DNA from: Gammaproteobacteria bacterium
GTDB taxonomy: Bacteria > Pseudomonadota > Gammaproteobacteria > Xanthomonadales > Rhodanobacteraceae
Assembly (NCBI GenBank): GCA_005877675.1
Contig: VBNZ01000045.1
Coordinates: forward strand, 4,361 to 19,706
Length of the DNA: 15,346 bases
Direction: 5' to 3'
Position numbers and translations under genes: made by a program. Each line of letters opens with the position of its first letter. The stretch's first letter is position 1. The notes beneath the pieces were generated by a model. It did not search any database. It was given only the letters and a program-made list of their open reading frames with translations, and was not told the DNA's origin. Of this stretch, positions 1 through 6,852 are shown piece after piece.

Positions 1-775
1 CGAGGCGCTGCGCCAGGGCCTTGACGCCGATGAATTCGAACCGTTTATCCAGCCCAAGGTCGAGATCAAGTCCGGCCACGTCGTCGGCGTCGAGGCGCTT
101 GCGCGCTGGCGCCACCACGGCCACTGGATCAGTCCCGTCCGCTTCATTCCCGTGCTTGAGCGCGAAGGCCTGATCGATCCGTTCACCGAGCGCATGCTCG
201 TGCGTGCATGTCACTGGCGCAAGCAATGGGCGCAGCAGGGACTCGATCTCAAATTGGCGGTGAACGTTTCAATGCTCACGCTGACCAAGGTCGACACGGC
301 CGACCGCTATCAGCAGCTTGCGATCGATCACGGGGTCAAGCCGCGCGACATGGTGCTTGAAGTGACCGAGAGTTCGGTCATGAGCGAGGCGGCGCACGTG
401 CTCAACGTGCTCGCGCGACTGCGCCTGAAGGGTTTCGGTCTGTCGATCGACGATTTCGGCACGGGCTATTCCTCGCTCGCGCAGCTGTCGCAGATTCCGT
501 TCACCGAGTTGAAGATCGATCAGGGCTTCGTCACCGGTGCGGCGCGGCAGCAGCGCAAGCGCGCGGTCGTGGAAACGAGCCTCGATCTCGCGCACAAGCT
601 GCATCTGACCACCGTCGCCGAAGGCGTGGAAACGATCGAGGACTGGCAGATGCTCGCCGCGCTCGGCTGCCAGCTCGCGCAAGGTTTCCTGATCGCGCCG
701 CCGCTGCCGGGCGATGAACTGATGCACGCCATCAGCGAATGGCGCCCACCGGAACCGCACGCAACGCCATCATGA
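1..775 (+). CDS. EAL-domain cyclic-di-GMP phosphodiesterase, 5' truncated by the window
   Basis: This is the C-terminal part of an EAL phosphodiesterase, which hydrolyses c-di-GMP to pGpG in the cytoplasm. The reading frame is open from base 2, so the true start lies outside the window. The EAL signature is present (VEALARW, E encoded at 92-94). Every key position I can check is intact: NVS, EVTES, DDFGTGYSSL, ELKID, AEGVE and the terminal QGFLIAPP. I therefore infer an active enzyme rather than a degenerate sensor. The start of the visible domain (QPKVEIKSGHVVGVEALARW) resembles RocR/PvrR-type response regulators, in which a receiver domain precedes EAL. That part is not visible here. The stop codon overlaps the start of the downstream hybrid kinase gene (ATGA), which indicates translational coupling and a shared pathway. 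An inhibitory or stand-alone EAL protein is less likely given the intact motifs. Confidence 0.93.
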   Translation, partial: EALRQGLDADEFEPFIQPKVEIKSGHVVGVEALARWRHHGHWISPVRFIPVLEREGLIDPFTERMLVRACHWRKQWAQQGLDLKLAVNVSMLTLTKVDTADRYQQLAIDHGVKPRDMVLEVTESSVMSEAAHVLNVLARLRLKGFGLSIDDFGTGYSSLAQLSQIPFTELKIDQGFVTGAARQQRKRAVVETSLDLAHKLHLTTVAEGVETIEDWQMLAALGCQLAQGFLIAPPLPGDELMHAISEWRPPEPHATPS

Positions 776-3105
776 AACTGCTGCAGCGCCGACTCAGCAT
801 ACGCGCGCAGCTGCTGGTGCTGTTCGGTCTGCTGCTCGGCACGGGCTTTTGCGTGCTGGTGATGGACGAGCTCGAACTGCGTGACGAGATCAGCACGTTC
901 GACGCGCTGCTGCGCGACTCGCTCAGCGGCCTGCGCCTGGCCAAATCGATCTCCGACTCCTATCGCCTCGAAATCGTCGACACCACGTTCCGCGTGCGCA
1001 ATTCCCTGCTCGGTTGGGATCAGGGTGCGCGCATGGTCGATACGGCGCAGTCGGACATCCAGCGCCACTGGCAAGCGCTGCTCGAAACCAACCTGTCGCC
1101 GGAACAGCGCGCACTCGCCAACGAAATCGCCAAGGCACGCACGTTCGCCGACGGCGCCACGCGGAAGCTACGCACGATTCTGCAGGCGCAGGACATCAAG
1201 GCGCTCGGGCAATTCGCCGACACCGAACTGTTTCCGGCGATGGATCCTGTGACCACGCGCCTGCAGTTTCTCACCGACGTGAAGATGCTCGATGCCGAGC
1301 GCCACGTCAGGGATCACCTGCGCCATGCGCGCGCGATCGGCCTGTGGCGCGTGATCCTCAGCGTCGCCGCACTGCTGTTCGTGCTCGTGGTCGGACGCGG
1401 CATTTTACGCAATGTATACAGAGGTATCGGTGCGCTCGTGCACCTCGCGCGCCACGTGCGCGACCCCGCTTTCACGCCGACCGAAGAATTTCATGCCGAG
1501 GGCAGCGAACTCGGGCAAATCGAAGAGGCCTTGGTCGCGATGCGCAGCGATCTGCTCGCATACGAGGAGAGTCTGCTCGAAAGCGAGGCGCGCGCGACCG
1601 ACGCGAACCGGGCAAAGTCCTCGTTCCTCGCCTCGATGAGTCACGAGATACGCACGCCGATGGTCGGCGTCGCCGGCATGCTTGAACTGCTCGCGCACAC
1701 CAAGCTCGATGCCGACCAGAGGCAGCAGGTGGAGATTGCGCAGAATTCCGCGGAAACGCTGCTGCAGATCATCGGCGACATTCTCGACTTCTCGAAGATC
1801 GAAGCCGGCCGGCTCGAACTGAATCCGGCGCCGCTCGATCTGCGCGCGATCGTGCGCGCAGCGACCGACAACTTCCTCGGCACCGCCTCGGCCAAGGGCC
1901 TCGAGCTCGAATGCCATCTCGACGAGCGCATCGCACCGGCCTACTTCGGCGATGCGTTGCGCCTGCGTCAGATCCTCAGCAATCTGCTGTCGAACGCGAT
2001 CAAATTCACCGAGCGCGGCGGCGTGCAGGTGATCCTCGACCGACTCGCCGTCGAAGATCAGCGCGAGCTGATCGCGCTACGCGTAAAGGACAGCGGCATC
2101 GGCGTCGGCGTCGAGGACCAGGAACGTCTGTTCCACGCGTTCACCCAGGCCGGCGACGGCGGGGCACAGCGCGCCGACAGCACCGGCCTGGGCCTGACGA
2201 TCTGCCGTCGTCTGGCCGGGCTGATGGGTGGCGAGATCCACATGGAAAGCCATGTCGGCGTCGGCACGACGATGAGCCTGATCGTGCGCCTGCCGCTGGC
2301 CGATCCCGCCACGCTCACGCGCGAAGCCGTCATGGTCAACGTGGCGCGCACCGCACCGAGCCTGGCCCAAGCCGAACGCGAAGGCAGTCTCATCCTGCTC
2401 GCCGACGATCACCCGACCAACCGCGCAGTGATCGCACGTCAACTCAATCAGCTCGGTTACGCCTGCGCGACGGCACACGACGGCGAGCTTGCGCTGCAGA
2501 TGTGGAAAACCGGCCGCTTCGGTCTGCTGCTTACCGATCTGCACATGCCGCGCCGCGACGGCTACAGTCTGGCCGACGCTGTGCGCCTGGATGAAGCGAC
2601 GCACGGCCGCAAGCGCGCGCCGGTGATCGCGCTCAGCGCGAATGTCAGCACCGAGGAGATCGAGCGCTGCCGCGACGCAGGCATCGACGATTTCATCGCC
2701 AAGCCTGCGCCGCTGGCATTACTGGCGAGTGTTCTGCAGCGCTATCTGCCGTTGCAGCGACTTGCGGCGCCTGCATGGTCGACGCATCCGATCTTGGCAT
2801 CGGCTACGGCGGCGGATACCGCGTTCGATCGCAGCCTGATCGAGGATTTCCTGCACACCACGCACGACGACATCGTTGCGCTGCGCGACGCGCTGATGCG
2901 CAACGACGCGACGGCTGTCGCGCGCGAAGCGCATCGCATCAAAGGCGCGAGCGGCTTGGTCGACGCCGCCGCGCTGGCGGAAGTGGCGGGACGCATCGAA
3001 GCTGCGGGGCAAACCGAGAATCTCGCTCCCGCGCACGCGCAGTTGCGCGAACTCGAAGCGCAAGTCGCGTTCTTTGCCGCGGCGCGCGGCATGCGCGCGG
3101 TCTGA
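772..3105 (+). CDS. Hybrid sensor histidine kinase (HisKA-HATPase-REC-HPt)
   Basis: This 777-residue inner-membrane phosphorelay kinase has several domains. Transmembrane helix 1 spans about residues 10-31. A helical periplasmic region of about 160 residues looks like a four-helix-bundle sensor. Transmembrane helix 2 spans about 191-212, followed by a linker or coiled coil. The HisKA H-box is SMSHEIRTP with phospho-acceptor H291. The HATPase has an N-box (NLLSNAIKF, about 404-412), G1 (DSGIG, from D440), an F box (FHAFTQ) and G2 (GLGLTICRRL). The receiver has D545/D546, phospho-acceptor D589 (TDLHMPRRDG) and K644. The C-terminal HPt domain has AHRIKGASG with H721. The full relay His-Asp-His is therefore intact. 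I chose the ATG at 772 because it overlaps the upstream stop as ATGA and gives a classical N-terminus (MKLLQRRLSIRAQ). An in-frame ATG at 739 would add 11 residues inside the EAL gene. The HPt probably passes phosphate to the receiver of the EAL partner, but that is inference. Confidence 0.93.
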   Translation: MKLLQRRLSIRAQLLVLFGLLLGTGFCVLVMDELELRDEISTFDALLRDSLSGLRLAKSISDSYRLEIVDTTFRVRNSLLGWDQGARMVDTAQSDIQRHWQALLETNLSPEQRALANEIAKARTFADGATRKLRTILQAQDIKALGQFADTELFPAMDPVTTRLQFLTDVKMLDAERHVRDHLRHARAIGLWRVILSVAALLFVLVVGRGILRNVYRGIGALVHLARHVRDPAFTPTEEFHAEGSELGQIEEALVAMRSDLLAYEESLLESEARATDANRAKSSFLASMSHEIRTPMVGVAGMLELLAHTKLDADQRQQVEIAQNSAETLLQIIGDILDFSKIEAGRLELNPAPLDLRAIVRAATDNFLGTASAKGLELECHLDERIAPAYFGDALRLRQILSNLLSNAIKFTERGGVQVILDRLAVEDQRELIALRVKDSGIGVGVEDQERLFHAFTQAGDGGAQRADSTGLGLTICRRLAGLMGGEIHMESHVGVGTTMSLIVRLPLADPATLTREAVMVNVARTAPSLAQAEREGSLILLADDHPTNRAVIARQLNQLGYACATAHDGELALQMWKTGRFGLLLTDLHMPRRDGYSLADAVRLDEATHGRKRAPVIALSANVSTEEIERCRDAGIDDFIAKPAPLALLASVLQRYLPLQRLAAPAWSTHPILASATAADTAFDRSLIEDFLHTTHDDIVALRDALMRNDATAVAREAHRIKGASGLVDAAALAEVAGRIEAAGQTENLAPAHAQLRELEAQVAFFAAARGMRAV

Positions 3106-3116
3106 ATGCGCGTCGA

Positions 3117-3142
3117 GTCTGCTACTTTTTGAGCGAGCAGAC
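3117..3142. terminator. Weak hairpin between convergent genes
   Basis: The arms GTCTGCT (3117-3123) and AGCAGAC (3136-3142) form a 7-bp stem around a 12-nt loop that contains the only T-run. It sits in the 50-bp gap between the kinase stop and the stop of the convergent TPR gene, so it could serve as a bidirectional transcription end. The absence of a T-tract after the stem makes it non-canonical. Confidence 0.25.
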
Positions 3143-3155
3143 CCAAGGCGGACCC

Positions 3156-4667
3156 TCAATCACACAATGCGCCCTCGCCTTCGGCTCGACACTGCGGCGG
3201 CCAGCCCGCCGCGCGCCAGTAATCGATCAGGCGCGTGCGCTTGAGAAAATCCTGAAAGCTGGGGTCATGACGCATCTTGGCGTACTCGGGCATCCACAAC
3301 AGCAGGTAGTAACTCGGCCAGCCATTGCGCAGCATGCCTTCGAGGCCACCGACTATCACGGCGTAATCGGGGTCCGGCGTGAGCAAGCGCAGCACATCCA
3401 TGCGCCCGGTAGCGCGCTCCGAGGTACTGATCAAGGGCAGCGCCTCGGACCATAGCCGCGGCTCGATCAGAGCCTCGGACACGACCAGGTAGGCTTCGCG
3501 AAAACCGTCGCTTTCGGGAATCGAAACGGCGAGCTTGGCCGCCGCATCCGTATCCGTGCGCCAAACCGCGTTGTGCCAGCGCGCATAGACCAGTCCCGCG
3601 GACGGCGGTGTCACTGCCTCGAGATAGCGCGAGGCCTCGGCATGCCGACCCACGGTATCGAGCAGACGTCCGCGGGTGAAGTTCGCCGATGGGCTGAGCG
3701 GATCCAGACGCCAGGCAATTTCCGCCTCGCGCAACCCCTGATCCACGAAGCCGAGCGCACCGAGCCAATACACATATGCCATGCGGCCAAAGGTGTCGCT
3801 AGGGTTGAGTTCGAGTGCGTGCTGGAACATCGGCATGCAACGCGCCCAGTCCCCCGTGCGGCAGGCCAGGATCGCCAAGGTGACGTGCGCCTGAGCCAGA
3901 TACGGATCGAGATCGAGCGCGCGCTTGGCTTCGCTGGCTATCTCCTCAAGTTCTCCGGGCGCCAATCGCTCGGGCCGCGCTTCCCCCACGATCTCGCGCG
4001 CGAGCGCAGCGTGTGCGCGCGCGAAGTTGGGCTGCGCGGCAACCAGCGCACGCAACGACTCGAGCGCGCGCGCTCGATCTTCGGCAAGATGCAGCGCTTC
4101 ACAGTAACTGCGATAAGCGTCTGGCTCGATGCGTGCGGCGTCGGGCACGGCGGGGATAAGCAGCTTGAGCGACTTCGCCACACCCAGCGCAATGTCCTGA
4201 CTGAGCAGTGACATTTCGTCGATGGCGCGACCATATGTCTGCGCCAATACAACCTGGCCACTGGCGACGTCGATCAGGCGCAGTTCGACATATGCCTGCG
4301 TTGCCTGTATGCGCAGCGTGCCCGAGAGGCTGTGCGTGGCGCCGAGACGCCACTGCAATTGTCTGGAATCGAAATTTTCCGACACGGCACGCTGCGCCGA
4401 GGCATTGCCGATGACGCGCAAGTCTTTGATGATGGCGAGGCGTTCGATCAGCTCGGCGCTGAACCCCTGGGCGAGCACAGCATCATCGTGCTGTGAACCT
4501 GTGTGTAGCGGCAGCACGACCAGGGCCGTATCGCTAACATCGAAATCGTGCACCGCCGGCTGGCGCAGCCAGGCCTGATAGATGGCTGCTGCTGCCGCCA
4601 ATACGATGAGCAAGCCGAACGCAGCAACGTAACGCCATGCACGTCGTGTCGGTCGCGTTTCCCTCAT
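3156..4667 (-). CDS. Membrane-anchored TolB-like/TPR repeat protein
   Basis: The product has 503 residues. A short basic N-terminus is followed by one transmembrane helix (about 13-33), so the bulk is probably periplasmic or at least membrane-tethered. Residues about 47-168 look like the TolB N-terminal/FlgO-like domain: ALVVLPL, then GFSAELIERLAIIKDLRVIG, then GATHSLSGTLRI and a VELRLIDVASGQVV strand pair. Residues about 185-390 are helical TPR-type repeats (for example YLAQAHVTLAILACRTGDWA). In Xanthomonadales this combination often follows a winged-helix DNA-binding domain (CadC-like). No such domain is present here, so I call it a scaffold or sensor of unknown role. The start at 4667 has an AGGGGG ribosome-binding-like sequence just upstream. 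The frame stays open to 4820, but that extension crosses a strong terminator and is rejected. The gene is separated from the SnoaL gene by that terminator and is probably monocistronic. Confidence 0.8.
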   Translation of the reverse strand: MRETRPTRRAWRYVAAFGLLIVLAAAAAIYQAWLRQPAVHDFDVSDTALVVLPLHTGSQHDDAVLAQGFSAELIERLAIIKDLRVIGNASAQRAVSENFDSRQLQWRLGATHSLSGTLRIQATQAYVELRLIDVASGQVVLAQTYGRAIDEMSLLSQDIALGVAKSLKLLIPAVPDAARIEPDAYRSYCEALHLAEDRARALESLRALVAAQPNFARAHAALAREIVGEARPERLAPGELEEIASEAKRALDLDPYLAQAHVTLAILACRTGDWARCMPMFQHALELNPSDTFGRMAYVYWLGALGFVDQGLREAEIAWRLDPLSPSANFTRGRLLDTVGRHAEASRYLEAVTPPSAGLVYARWHNAVWRTDTDAAAKLAVSIPESDGFREAYLVVSEALIEPRLWSEALPLISTSERATGRMDVLRLLTPDPDYAVIVGGLEGMLRNGWPSYYLLLWMPEYAKMRHDPSFQDFLKRTRLIDYWRAAGWPPQCRAEGEGALCD

Positions 4668-4678
4668 CGCGCAGCCCC

Positions 4679-4700
4679 CTGAGACCTCAGAGCCAGTATA
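4679..4700 (-). promoter_or_regulatory. Possible promoter with small palindrome ahead of the TPR gene
   Basis: On the minus strand a good -10 hexamer, TATACT (plus-strand 4695-4700), lies about 28 bases before the TPR gene ATG. No convincing -35 is seen at 16-18 bases. The palindrome CTGAG-AC-CTCAG (4679-4690) covers the expected transcription start and could be an operator. Confidence 0.35.
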
Positions 4701-4746
4701 AGCGCTACGGCGGAGAATCAGCGCCGCGATGCGATCGATCGGAAAA

Positions 4747-4780
4747 AACAAAAACCCCGCAAAACTGCGGGGCTTTTTAA
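4747..4780. terminator. Strong bidirectional intrinsic terminator
   Basis: The stem CCCCGCA (4755-4761) pairs with TGCGGGG (4766-4772) around an AAAC tetraloop. It is flanked by an A-run on the left and TTTTT on the right, so it works on both strands. On the minus strand it lies just past the stop of the SnoaL-like gene and insulates the TPR gene from it. Confidence 0.9.
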
Positions 4781-4812
4781 TCGAGTCTACCGGTATTCCT
4801 GCTGTGTGCGAG

Positions 4813-5250
4813 TCAAGCAATCACCGCGGGCGCCTGCAATTGCTGCAGAATCGATGCGAGGTCGATCCACACATTCTCGCGCTTGATCTTGCCGTCGGGC
4901 GCCATGTCGAACACGTGCAGCAGGCGAAAAGCGAGCCGCCGGCCGTCGCCGGAGATGCCGAACGGCGTGCCGGGTGCGGTGCCCTCCCACAGGCTTTCGT
5001 CCACGACGAAGTCCGGCCCGTAGTGCCGCCGCAGCGTGGTCACACTTTCGCCGGACAGATCGGCGAACAACGCATCATAGAAGCCGCGCGCTGCCTGCTG
5101 GCCGCGCAGCGGGCCGGTGGGCGAGCCCACCACATCGTGCTCGACGTCGTCGACCATCGTGCTCAGCACGCCGTTGACATCGTTCTCCGCCTCGAAGCGG
5201 AAGTGCCGATCGATCATGCGATCAAACTGTTCTTTGGGAATCGCATTCAT
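4813..5250 (-). CDS. SnoaL-like / NTF2-like family protein
   Basis: This small protein of 145 residues has the SnoaL/nuclear-transport-factor-2 cone fold pattern. An N-terminal helix (FDRMIDRHFRFEAENDVNGV) is followed by MVDDVEHDVVGSPTGPLRG, then RGFYDALFADL, and then strands RRHYGPDFVVDESLWEGTA and RRLAFRLLHVFDMAPDGKIKRE. Family members are ester cyclases, isomerases, dehydratases or ligand binders acting on small hydrophobic molecules. No substrate can be assigned from sequence. The ribosome-binding site GAGGAG lies 6-7 bases before the ATG. The gene is divergent from a TetR regulator across an operator-like AT-rich gap and ends at a strong terminator. This suggests a self-contained module in which the TetR protein senses the compound this protein handles. 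That link is inference. Confidence 0.8.
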   Translation of the reverse strand: MNAIPKEQFDRMIDRHFRFEAENDVNGVLSTMVDDVEHDVVGSPTGPLRGQQAARGFYDALFADLSGESVTTLRRHYGPDFVVDESLWEGTAPGTPFGISGDGRRLAFRLLHVFDMAPDGKIKRENVWIDLASILQQLQAPAVIA

Positions 5251-5274
5251 CTAGGCTCCTCTGTGCCAAATACT

Positions 5275-5325
5275 TATATAATGAGACATGAGTTTACTCG
5301 TGAGACATATGTATCATTATCAAAT
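5275..5325. promoter_or_regulatory. Divergent promoter/operator region between SnoaL-like gene and TetR gene
   Basis: This AT-rich stretch contrasts with its GC-rich surroundings. It carries a perfect TATAAT (5277-5282, plus strand). It also carries a 16-bp dyad, TGAGACAT-ATGTATCA (5301-5316, 7 of 8 positions symmetric). A further TGAGACAT half-site lies at 5282-5289, 19 bases upstream of the second one and overlapping the -10. A third symmetric element is CATGAG-TTTA-CTCGTG (5287-5302). This is the expected look of a TetR-family operator controlling both genes. No good -35 box is visible on either strand. Confidence 0.6.
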
Positions 5326-6009
5326 ATGAAAAATGACTCGTCAAGCGCGCAGATGTGCAATGCGGCCGCAGGCGAAGGCCGCGCTAATCAAAAACGCCGC
5401 ACACGGCGTGCGCTCATCGACGCGACGCTGGCACTGTGCGAAGGCGGCCGCACGCCCGGCTTCGCCGAGGTGGCAGCGCACGCCATGGTCTCGCGCGCCA
5501 CCGCCTACCGCTATTACTCGTCGGTCGAAGCGCTGGTCAGCGATGCGATGTTTGAACGCGCGTTGCGGCCGCTGCAAAGCCTCTACCGCCCAGGGGACGA
5601 TCCGCTCGAGGCCGTTGGCCGTGCGGCGCGCACGCTGAACGAGCAGCTGCTCGGCGACGAGGTCGGCTTGCACCTGGTGGAGCGCTCGTTCATGTCGGCA
5701 TGGCTCGACAACACGCCTCACACGCGGCCACCGCGACCTGGCCGCCGCATGCAGTGCATCACGCCGATCGTCGATGCGCTCAAGGACCGGTTGTCGCCGG
5801 CGGCACGCAAGCGGCTGGCCGCGGCGCTGGCTTTGACCATGGGTACCGAGGCCGTGCTCGCCCTGCGTGATGTCGCCGGCGCCGACACGGACCACGCATT
5901 GTCAGTGAGCGCCTGGGCTGCGCAAGCGCTGGTACGGCAGGCGCTGGCCGACGCGAGCGTTACGCGAAAGGCGCGCTCGCGGCGCAGCGCGACAGGCACG
6001 CACCGATAA
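5326..6009 (+). CDS. TetR-family transcriptional regulator
   Basis: The product has 227 residues. An N-terminal TetR DNA-binding domain runs from the basic patch QKRRTRRALIDATLAL to the helix-turn-helix FAEVAAHAMVSRATAYRYY (about residues 47-64) and SSVEALVSDAMFERAL. It is followed by a divergent ligand-binding/dimerisation region with no assignable ligand. The basic tail (TRKARSRRSATGTHR) is unusual but common in GC-rich genomes. The start is uncertain. The frame is open from far upstream and the in-frame ATGs are at 5281, 5326 and 5353. I prefer 5326 because it leaves the operator-like dyad (5301-5316) just upstream and precedes the first plausible TetR sequence, although no Shine-Dalgarno is visible. 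It is divergent from the SnoaL-like gene, which is its likely target along with itself. Confidence 0.85.
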   Translation: MKNDSSSAQMCNAAAGEGRANQKRRTRRALIDATLALCEGGRTPGFAEVAAHAMVSRATAYRYYSSVEALVSDAMFERALRPLQSLYRPGDDPLEAVGRAARTLNEQLLGDEVGLHLVERSFMSAWLDNTPHTRPPRPGRRMQCITPIVDALKDRLSPAARKRLAAALALTMGTEAVLALRDVAGADTDHALSVSAWAAQALVRQALADASVTRKARSRRSATGTHR

Positions 6010-6020
6010 CGGAACGTCAG

Positions 6021-6054
6021 GAAACAAAAAACCCGCGATTTCTCGCGGGTTTCG
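6021..6054. terminator. Strong bidirectional intrinsic terminator
   Basis: AAACCCGCGA (6029-6038) pairs with TCGCGGGTTT (6043-6052) around TTTC. A-rich flanks lie on the left and a short T-run on the right. It serves the TetR gene on the plus strand and the tpiA-secG-tRNA-Leu unit on the minus strand. Confidence 0.88.
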
Positions 6055-6096
6055 TAGTGCTTTTCCGGATCGCGTGGACGTTTCCGGATTCTGTGT

Positions 6097-6181
6097 TGGT
6101 GCCCAAGGGGGGACTCGAACCCCCACACCTTACGGCGCTACCACCTCAAGGTAGTGCGTCTACCAATTCCGCCACCTGGGC
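6097..6181 (-). tRNA. tRNA-Leu (anticodon GAG)
   Basis: The gene is 85 nt including an encoded CCA (plus-strand TGG at 6097-6099). The acceptor stem GCCCAGG pairs with CTTGGGC (one G-U) and the discriminator is A. The anticodon stem CTACC/GGTAG encloses loop TTGAGGT, giving GAG. There is a long class II variable arm, and the T-loop is TTCGAGT. It follows secG by 38 bases, the same neighbourhood as E. coli leuU (also GAG) after secG, so it is probably processed from the secG transcript. Confidence 0.97.
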
Positions 6182-6197
6182 ATTGTTCTTGAATCGT

Positions 6198-6211
6198 CCG
6201 GATCGCTCCGG
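6198..6211. other. Small hairpin between secG and tRNA-Leu
   Basis: CCGGA (6198-6202) pairs with TCCGG (6207-6211) across a four-base loop, in the 38-bp gap between the secG stop and the tRNA 5' end. It has no T-tract after it in the direction of transcription, so it is more likely a processing or stability element than a terminator. Confidence 0.4.
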
Positions 6212-6219
6212 TTTGTATC

Positions 6220-6711
6220 TTATTTTATCACTCGATTAGCCTTGTCGTCTTTCTTTTGCGCGGCGGGCGCCGGAGCGGCCGCGGCGGGAGCCGCAGGAAC
6301 ATCCTTCGCAGGAGTTGCCGCCGCCGGTGCCGCAGTCGCGGGGGCTGCCGCAGGCACATCGCTGCCAGCTGCGGGCGTCGGGGGCATCGTGATCTTGGCC
6401 GTGGGCGCTGGCGCTGGGGCCGGCGCTTCGACTCCGCTCATCACGCCGAGATCGTCCGCCGGCTTGGCTACGCCCGAATGGCCGAGGTACCAGGCCATCG
6501 CGAGGCTCAGCAGGAAGAATAGGCCGGCGAGGATCGCCGTGCTGCGCGACAGGAACGTCGTCGCGCCGCGCGAGCCGAATACCGTGCCCGAGGCGCCGCC
6601 GCCGAAGCCCGAACCGGCCTGCGCACCCGCGCCGCGTTGCAGGAGGATCAGCGCAATCATCGCGATCGCGACGAGCACGTAAACGATATTGAACAGATTG
6701 AGCAGCATCAT
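6220..6711 (-). CDS. secG: Preprotein translocase subunit SecG with long Ala/Pro-rich tail
   Basis: SecG is the small subunit of the SecYEG channel that stimulates SecA-driven protein export through the inner membrane. The 163-residue product has transmembrane helix 1 (about 4-23), the conserved linker LLQRGAGAQAGSGFGGGASG and FGSRGATTFLSRSTA, and transmembrane helix 2 (about 57-76). From about residue 83 a low-complexity Ala/Pro/Thr-rich tail continues for some 80 residues and ends in a basic patch (KKDDKANRVIK). This makes the protein well over the length of the E. coli subunit, which lacks such a tail. The start is one of two adjacent ATGs (6711 or 6708). A further in-frame ATG at 6759 would add 16 residues that do not fit the family. 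It is downstream of tpiA and upstream of tRNA-Leu, probably one transcript. Confidence 0.93.
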   Translation of the reverse strand: MMLLNLFNIVYVLVAIAMIALILLQRGAGAQAGSGFGGGASGTVFGSRGATTFLSRSTAILAGLFFLLSLAMAWYLGHSGVAKPADDLGVMSGVEAPAPAPAPTAKITMPPTPAAGSDVPAAAPATAAPAAATPAKDVPAAPAAAAPAPAAQKKDDKANRVIK

Positions 6712-6741
6712 AAAAAGGTTTTCCGCACACCATTTGAAACC

Positions 6742-6850
6742 CTGACTAAGTCCGTCCAAGACTTATCAGAGTGGGCTGAATCCTATACACCCGGACTCAG
6801 CTACGCCGAATCTAGCGCGCTTGATTCGCGGGCGAGGCTTCCTGCCTCGC
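6742..6850. repeat. Dispersed intergenic repeat, copy A
   Basis: This element fills most of the tpiA-secG gap. It starts CTGACTAAGTCC, contains CCGGACTCAGCTACGCCGAA, and ends in the hairpin GCGAGGC-TTCCT-GCCTCGC (6832-6850) two bases from the tpiA stop. It aligns by eye, with a few small gaps, to 14162-14275; about three quarters of positions match overall and the last 60 bases match better. It has no coding potential of its own. Confidence 0.75.
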
Positions 6851-6852
6851 TA

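Noticed and set aside
1014..2594. Plus-strand open frames of 223 and 227 codons inside the kinase gene
   Set aside because: They are Arg-rich shadow frames of the hybrid kinase with no domain signature.
4668..4820. In-frame upstream extension of the TPR protein (51 residues)
   Set aside because: It includes the terminator hairpin, and the ATG at 4667 has a ribosome-binding-like sequence and a normal membrane anchor start.
4729..5325. In-frame upstream extension of the TetR gene
   Set aside because: It is antisense to the SnoaL-like gene and crosses a terminator. The helix-turn-helix domain begins only after 5326.
6053..6181. Integration site (att) at tRNA-Leu(GAG)
   Set aside because: No second copy of the tRNA 3' end and no integrase were found on either side within the window. 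Only short flank repeats are present.
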